Below the pieces are notes generated by a model, which saw nothing but the letters and a program-made list of their open reading frames with translations, was not told the origin of the DNA and did not search any database. Positions 59,738 to 64,000 of a stretch of DNA of 64,000 nucleotides are shown one piece after another (the first letter of the stretch is position 1; each line of letters starts with the position of its first letter). Made by a program: the position numbers and the translations under genes. The stretch comes from Arenibacter algicola (GTDB taxonomy: Bacteria > Bacteroidota > Bacteroidia > Flavobacteriales > Flavobacteriaceae): NCBI RefSeq assembly GCF_018860365.1, contig NZ_JAHKPO010000007.1, forward strand, positions 248,001 to 312,000. Reading direction: 5' to 3'.

Positions 59738-60562
59738 TTATCCTAAAGCAACCCTTTTAAATCCTGTTACTTCCAATTTGGAATCAACAGATTTTACGTA
59801 TTGGGCTACGCTTTGTTTGCTATCCTTAATAAAATCTTGGTTCACCAAAGTATTGTCTTTGAAGAAACGGTTCAATTTACCTTTAGCAATATTATCCAAC
59901 ATAGCTTCTGGCTTTCCTTCTTGACGTAATTGATCTTTGGCAATTTCGATTTCTTTATCGATGATTGACTGGTCAACACCTGCTTCGTTCAAGGCTACTG
60001 GATTCATTGCGGCGGCTTGCATAGCAACATCCTTTGCGGCAACGTCTGCACCCTCAACAGCAGCAGAAAGTCCTACCAAGGTAGCTATTTTGTTTCCAGC
60101 ATGAATGTAAGAACCAACAAATGGAGCTGATAGTTTGCTGAATCCACCTATTTCAATTTTCTCACCAATAACACCGGTTTGTTCCGTAAGTTTATCCTGT
60201 ACAGAGTTTCCTTTGTAATCGGCATTCAAGAAATCTCCTTTAGTGTCGAAATTTAAGGCTAGATCTGCCAAGTCGTTGGCCAAAGCAACAAAAGTGTCGT
60301 TTTTAGCAACGAAATCGGTTTCACAGTTCAAAGAAATGATAACACCAGTAGTGTTGTCTGCATTTACTTTGGCAATAGCAGCTCCTTCAGAAGAATCTCT
60401 ATCGGCTCTTTTGGCGGCAACTTTTTGTCCTTTTTTACGTAAGATTTCAATTGCCAAATCAAAATCCCCTTCTGCTTCAACCAATGCATTTTTGCAATCC
60501 ATCATGCCAGCACCAGTTGTTTGTCTTAATTTGTTTACCTCAGCGGCGGTAATTTTAGCCAT
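59738..60562 (-). CDS. tsf: Translation elongation factor Ts
   Basis: A 274-residue EF-Ts: the N-terminal UBA-like domain (EVNKLRQTTGAGMMDCKNAL), the core GVIISLNCETDFVAKND that displaces GDP from EF-Tu, and the C-terminal dimer part. It follows rpsB by 95 bp, the universal gene order. Confidence 0.97.
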   Translation of the reverse strand: MAKITAAEVNKLRQTTGAGMMDCKNALVEAEGDFDLAIEILRKKGQKVAAKRADRDSSEGAAIAKVNADNTTGVIISLNCETDFVAKNDTFVALANDLADLALNFDTKGDFLNADYKGNSVQDKLTEQTGVIGEKIEIGGFSKLSAPFVGSYIHAGNKIATLVGLSAAVEGADVAAKDVAMQAAAMNPVALNEAGVDQSIIDKEIEIAKDQLRQEGKPEAMLDNIAKGKLNRFFKDNTLVNQDFIKDSKQSVAQYVKSVDSKLEVTGFKRVALG

Positions 60563-60657
60563 TTTATTTTGTTTTAATTTTCACCTAAATTAAGATTGAA
60601 ATGTAATCCTAATCTAGGTTAATGTTAAATTTATATTCTGTTTTAAGTAAAAGAGGA

Positions 60658-61728
60658 TTACTCTATTCCTCCCTTAACGCTATCTTGCCATTCCTGCAAT
60701 TCATCCCATTTACCATCGGCAGCCATTTTTGCCTGCTTAGGCCATGAAGCTGGATTTTTGGAAGCGTATCTAGGGCCAGATTCAGTAAGGATGTCCTTAA
60801 GATCTTCTTCTGATTTGTCGGCTAGATCAGCAAAAGTGTTTATACCTGCTTCTTGAAAAATTTCAGCAATCTTTGGGCCAATGCCTTCTACTTTAGTTAG
60901 ATCGTCTCCAGAAGTACTAGCTTTTTTGGGAGCTTTCTCTGCTTTTGGTTCCGATTCTTTTTCTTCTGAGGCTACCTTTGCTTTTTTCTCCTTTGGTTTG
61001 GCTTCATCTCCACCTTCCTTCTCACTTTGCTTTTCAGATTTACGTTCTGTTAATCCTTCTGCAATAGCTGCAGTTACAGATGCCATAATAACCTCGATAG
61101 ATTTGGAGGCATCATCATTGGATGGAACTATAAAATCGATTGGTCGTGGATCGGAATTGGTATCTACCATCGCAAAAATTGGAATGTTCAATTTTTGAGC
61201 TTCTTTTACAGCGATGTGCTCACGCATTGTATCAACAATGAACAAAGCAGCTGGTAGACGTGTCATTTCAGAAATAGAACCTAAGTTCTTTTCCAACTTG
61301 GCACGCAAACGGTCAACTTGTAAACGCTCTTTTTTCGAAAGCGTATTAAAGGTACCGTCTTTCTTCATTCTATCGATAGAGGCCATTTTTTTAACGGCTT
61401 TACGAATAGTAACGAAATTGGTCAACATACCACCTGGCCATCTTTCGGTGATGTAGGGCATATTTACATTGCCTGCTTTTTCAGCAACAATATCCTTTGC
61501 TTGTTTTTTGGTAGCTACGAAAAGTATTTTTCTACCTGAAGCTGCAATTTTTTTAAGAGCCTCGTTGGTCTCATCTAGTTTTGCAACTGTTTTATAAAGA
61601 TTGATAACGTGAATACCGTTACGCTCCATGTAGATATAGGGAGCCATGTTCGGATTCCATTTTCTGGTAAGGTGACCAAAATGTACACCTGCCTCTAAAA
61701 GGTCTTTTACTTCAACTTTGTTTGCCAT
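60658..61728 (-). CDS. rpsB: Ribosomal protein S2 with a C-terminal HhH extension
   Basis: A 356-residue S2. Residues 1 to about 227 are the normal S2 fold (LLEAGVHFGHLTRKWNPNM, PGGMLTNFVTIR, FIVDTMREHIAVKEAQKLNI). A Lys/Glu/Ala linker (about 228-274) leads to an 82-residue tail with a helix-hairpin-helix motif (DDLTKVEGIGPKIAEIFQEA, INTFADLADKSEEDLKDIL) and a Trp-containing end. Usual S2 is about 230-260 residues. The same kind of HhH tail is known to me from some other Bacteroidota ribosomal proteins such as L21. Confidence 0.95.
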   Translation of the reverse strand: MANKVEVKDLLEAGVHFGHLTRKWNPNMAPYIYMERNGIHVINLYKTVAKLDETNEALKKIAASGRKILFVATKKQAKDIVAEKAGNVNMPYITERWPGGMLTNFVTIRKAVKKMASIDRMKKDGTFNTLSKKERLQVDRLRAKLEKNLGSISEMTRLPAALFIVDTMREHIAVKEAQKLNIPIFAMVDTNSDPRPIDFIVPSNDDASKSIEVIMASVTAAIAEGLTERKSEKQSEKEGGDEAKPKEKKAKVASEEKESEPKAEKAPKKASTSGDDLTKVEGIGPKIAEIFQEAGINTFADLADKSEEDLKDILTESGPRYASKNPASWPKQAKMAADGKWDELQEWQDSVKGGIE

Positions 61729-62002
61729 TTTTGTTTTTTAGTTTACGTTCCTTTGAATTAGCAATATTAAAGTGGTACCTCTAGGCAGCCTTTAATATTT
61801 AGATGCTAAACTAATTTATCCAGAATTTGAATGCATTGGATTCTCCCTTAAGGAAAAGCCCTATGATCAACTTTGGATTATTACTTACCCTATGACAAGG
61901 GTTTTCAATGAACAATTAAAAATTATACCGAATCTGCCAATTTTGTCTTGATAACCATCAAGAGCATTGCCGTATTTCAGTATTTGATTTGTTAATACGG
62001 TA
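61729..62002. other. Spacer between rpsI and rpsB
   Basis: About 275 bp between two ribosomal protein genes on the same strand. It likely holds the rpsB leader, where S2-type autoregulation could act, but I see no defined hairpin or RNA motif. Confidence 0.35.
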
Positions 62003-62389
62003 TTAACGTTTAGAGAACTGGAATTTCTTACGAGCTTTCTTCTGACCAAATTTCTTACGTTCAACCATTCTTGGATCTCTAGTTAAAAGACCTTCTGGTT
62101 TAAGTACCAATCTGTTCTCGGCATCCAATTCGCATAATGCTCTGGACAAAGCCAAACGAACGGCTTCTGCTTGTCCTGTAATACCACCACCATATACATT
62201 AACTTTTACGTCGAAGTTTTCTTCGTTGTTGGTTAAGGCAAATGGCTGTTTTACTTTGTACTGTAATGTTGCTGTAGGAAAATAGTTGCTTAAGTCTCTC
62301 TTGTTAATAGTAATGTTACCATTTCCTTCAGTAACATAAACTCGGGCAACTGCAGTTTTTCTTCTACCAATTTTATGAATCATTTCCAT
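62003..62389 (-). CDS. rpsI: Ribosomal protein S9
   Basis: A 128-residue S9: GRRKTAVARVYVTEGNGNI at the start and the basic tail RKKFGQKKARKKFQFSKR that reaches the ribosomal P site. Its ATG overlaps the rplM stop by one base (TAATG), so the two are translationally coupled. Confidence 0.97.
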   Translation of the reverse strand: MEMIHKIGRRKTAVARVYVTEGNGNITINKRDLSNYFPTATLQYKVKQPFALTNNEENFDVKVNVYGGGITGQAEAVRLALSRALCELDAENRLVLKPEGLLTRDPRMVERKKFGQKKARKKFQFSKR

Positions 62390-62844
62390 TACTTAAAATC
62401 GTTTAAGTTAATTGCTGTTGGTTTTTGTGCTTCTTGGTTGTGGGCTGCGCCTGCATATACCTTCAGATTACGGAAAAGTTCTGCACCCAATTTGTTTTTG
62501 GGCAACATACCTTTTATCGATTTCTCTACTATACGCGCTGGATCTTTAGCCAACATTTCTTTAGCCGTTGTAAACCTCTGGCCTCCTGGATAACCGGTGT
62601 GACGAACGTAAGTTTTTGAATCCCACTTCTTTCCGGTTAGGTTGATTTTTTCTGCATTGATAATAACAACATTATCCCCACAATCAACATGTGGTGTAAA
62701 ACTAGGCTTGTACTTCCCTCTAAGTAACTGCGCTACTTTAGAAGCAAGACGGCCCAATGTTTCTCCTTCAGCATCAACTAGTAACCATTGTTTGTCAACG
62801 GTCGCCTTATTGGCCGAAATCGTCTTGTAGCTTAATGTATCCAC
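62389..62844 (-). CDS. rplM: Ribosomal protein L13
   Basis: A 151-residue L13. A GTG at 62844 gives the N-terminus [16 protein letters not shown], the usual flavobacterial one; the TTG at 62874 is not needed. Signatures [19 protein letters not shown] and [20 protein letters not shown] are present. Leads the rplM-rpsI-rpsB-tsf block. Confidence 0.96.
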   Translation of the reverse strand: MDTLSYKTISANKATVDKQWLLVDAEGETLGRLASKVAQLLRGKYKPSFTPHVDCGDNVVIINAEKINLTGKKWDSKTYVRHTGYPGGQRFTTAKEMLAKDPARIVEKSIKGMLPKNKLGAELFRNLKVYAGAAHNQEAQKPTAINLNDFK

Positions 62845-62891
62845 ACTAATATATTTATTGATTAAACACTTCAATCCCGTTTAACGGGCTG

Positions 62892-62922
62892 CAAATGTAC
62901 AATTATTAAGTTGAATTCCAAA
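62892..62922 (-). promoter_or_regulatory. Promoter of the rplM operon
   Basis: On the minus strand TTTG (62919-62922), a 19-bp spacer and TACATTTG (62892-62899) give an exact match to the Bacteroidota primary-sigma consensus TTTG-N19-TAnnTTTG, 48 bp before the GTG start. Confidence 0.8.
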
Positions 62923-63258
62923 TGGTTGTTTCTTATTATTTTGTAGTTTTTTCCAATATTGGCAATTAGAAGTATACTTTGTCCTCACTTTGTAATCCTA
63001 ATAATTGGTTTTTGCATCCTATAAGTCTTTTTGTTCTCCATAAATTCAAAGAAGTTGTATTGGCTTTTTGGTATTGATATGGCAGATTGTCAAAACTTGG
63101 TCAATACTTTTAAATTTCAATACATTGGGCGTCCGATTTTTTTACTTTTTCAGTGCTGCTTAAGTAGGGTTTGGGTAGTGTGCCTAATTGTTTGTATTTA
63201 TGGGATACTAATTTGGCCTATAATACGTTAGCTTTTAAAACAATGTAAATTTTAAAAT
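62923..63258. other. Intergenic spacer
   Basis: About 335 bp between the divergent rplM promoter and the lipocalin-like gene. A 66-codon frame (63031-63231) is present but looks non-coding. No RNA or repeat recognised. Confidence 0.4.
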
Positions 63259-63759
63259 ATGAAAATTAATTTTTTATTACTTTTTCTAGTTACAGGTCTT
63301 TTCTTTTCATGTTCTTCTGATAGTGATGATGATAATTCCAAGGAGGATGCGATAGTGGGCGTTTGGCAGGCCTATGAACTGAAGGTTAATAATGATACAG
63401 CCAGTGATGACGAGAAAAATGCCAGGGATTTATTGGCCTTTTTAACCGCGAAGGATTGTTATGTGCTGAGTTTTGATTTTAAGGTGGATTCAACGGTTAT
63501 CATAGAAAATTCTATTGAGTATCTCGAAATTAGTCTAAATTCTGAAGGGAATGGTTTTGATATTCCTTGTCCTACCGAAAAGGATACGGAAACCACTGTC
63601 TATGTTTATGCCGATGGCAAACTAACCTATACCGATGAAGATCAGCAGGAAGTATCTGTAGACGTGACCATAGATGGCGATGTTATGACCTTGGATGCAG
63701 CAGACCTTGATGTCCCAAATTTAAATGCAGGTGGACAGCTTCTCTTTAAAAGAAAATAA
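63259..63759 (+). CDS. Lipocalin-like lipoprotein
   Basis: A 166-residue lipoprotein (signal NFLLLFLVTGLFFSC, Cys at 18, then an Asp/Ser linker) with the lipocalin-like start IVGVWQAYELKV and successive beta strands ending GGQLLFKRK. Bacteroidota genomes hold many such proteins of unknown ligand. Confidence 0.75.
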   Translation: MKINFLLLFLVTGLFFSCSSDSDDDNSKEDAIVGVWQAYELKVNNDTASDDEKNARDLLAFLTAKDCYVLSFDFKVDSTVIIENSIEYLEISLNSEGNGFDIPCPTEKDTETTVYVYADGKLTYTDEDQQEVSVDVTIDGDVMTLDAADLDVPNLNAGGQLLFKRK

Positions 63760-63781
63760 AATACCAATAAAAAGCTAATAC

Positions 63782-63826
63782 AAAAAAAGGGAATGCCGTT
63801 GGTTAAACCAACGGAATTCCCTTTTT
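63782..63826. terminator. Bidirectional terminator
   Basis: Stem AAAAAAGGGAAT...CCGTTGGTT pairing with AACCAACGG...ATTCCCTTTTTT with one G/A mismatch, between the convergent lipocalin-like and polA genes. Confidence 0.88.
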
Positions 63827-63840
63827 TTATAGGGCTGTGC

Positions 63841-64000
63841 TTAATGGGCCTCTAGCCAATTGTTCCCGACCCCCAATTCCACATCAAGGGGCACGGATAA
63901 TTTGTAGGCGTTTTCCATCTCTGTCTTGATCATGGTCTTTAGCTCCTCCAATTCCGGCTTATACACGTCGAACACCAATTCATCATGCACCTGCAGGAGC
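63841..64000 (-). CDS. polA: DNA polymerase I, C-terminal fragment (cut by window edge)
   Basis: The last 52 codons of a minus-strand gene that continues past the right edge. The translation begins LLQVHDELVFDVYKPELEEL, containing motif C (QVHDE) of family A polymerases, and ends ELGVGNNWLEAH, the usual Bacteroidota PolA terminus. The catalytic Asp of motif C is present. Confidence 0.95.
   Translation of the reverse strand, partial: LLQVHDELVFDVYKPELEELKTMIKTEMENAYKLSVPLDVELGVGNNWLEAH

Noticed and set aside
63031..63231. 66-codon plus-strand frame with hydrophobic C-terminus
   Set aside because: Low-complexity A+T-rich spacer, Cys/Trp-rich random-looking translation and no promoter or neighbour support. 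A small membrane protein is not excluded.

Overview
This window is a chromosomal segment of a marine-type member of the Flavobacteriaceae (Bacteroidota). The evidence is gene content (EF-Ts/S2/S9/L13 ribosomal block, RpoN, KdtA, E1/E2 of 2-oxoglutarate dehydrogenase, SP-type lipoproteins with SC lipoboxes, PorT-like barrels, DUF1501/DUF1553 proteins), about 40% GC, the absence of clear Shine-Dalgarno sequences, and promoters of the Bacteroidota type (TTTG, 19 bp, TAnnTTTG, seen best upstream of rplM). No genus can be assigned from sequence alone.

Layout. 1-4420: a repeat-rich stretch (three copies of a multi-hairpin repeat unit, many 27-nt palindromes) that brackets a BlaI/BlaR1-like regulator pair with two clear operator dyads. 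4425-5813: an M20 dipeptidase. 5925-6006: tRNA-Leu(TAG), whose 3' end is the attachment site of a 5.7-kb integrative element (about 5993-11695) carrying a tyrosine integrase, a protein of unknown function, a small HTH protein, a rolling-circle (HUH) Rep protein and one membrane/coiled-coil cargo gene. 11730-27000: an accessory, mostly envelope/regulatory region: a CatB/Vat-like acetyltransferase, oxidoreductases, a serine hydrolase, membrane and barrel proteins, and two paralogous TolB-TPR-AraC regulators, one fused to a class III nucleotide cyclase domain and lying next to a membrane cyclase. Around these regulators a sequence motif (AATCGGAAC and its inverse) recurs in five intergenic spaces and looks like a shared operator. 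27300-32400: two mini-proteins and a DUF2231/PSCyt/DUF1549/DUF1553 cytochrome-like protein with its DUF1501 partner. 32500-39160: sugar transporter, KdtA, DegT-type aminotransferase, GalE and small lipoproteins (cell-envelope sugar theme).

39161-64000 is core genome: sucA-sucB, TatD, asparaginase, tRNA-Ser(GGA), an ExbB/ExbD/ExbD proton-channel cluster, PorT-like barrel, PAP2-like protein, rpoN, asnS, an RND/MMPL exporter, frr-pyrH, an M61 peptidase, and the rplM-rpsI-rpsB-tsf block (with an unusual S2 carrying an HhH tail), a lipocalin-like lipoprotein, and the 3' end of polA running off the right edge.

The points most worth follow-up are the putative TolB-TPR-AraC regulon, the cyclases with a non-canonical purine-binding position, the covarying multi-hairpin repeat, and the small Rep-bearing integrative element. 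Start codons were re-assessed by hand; several are GTG or TTG (KdtA, L13, asparaginase, the shorter AraC regulator). All family assignments are from recognition of motifs, not from database searches.
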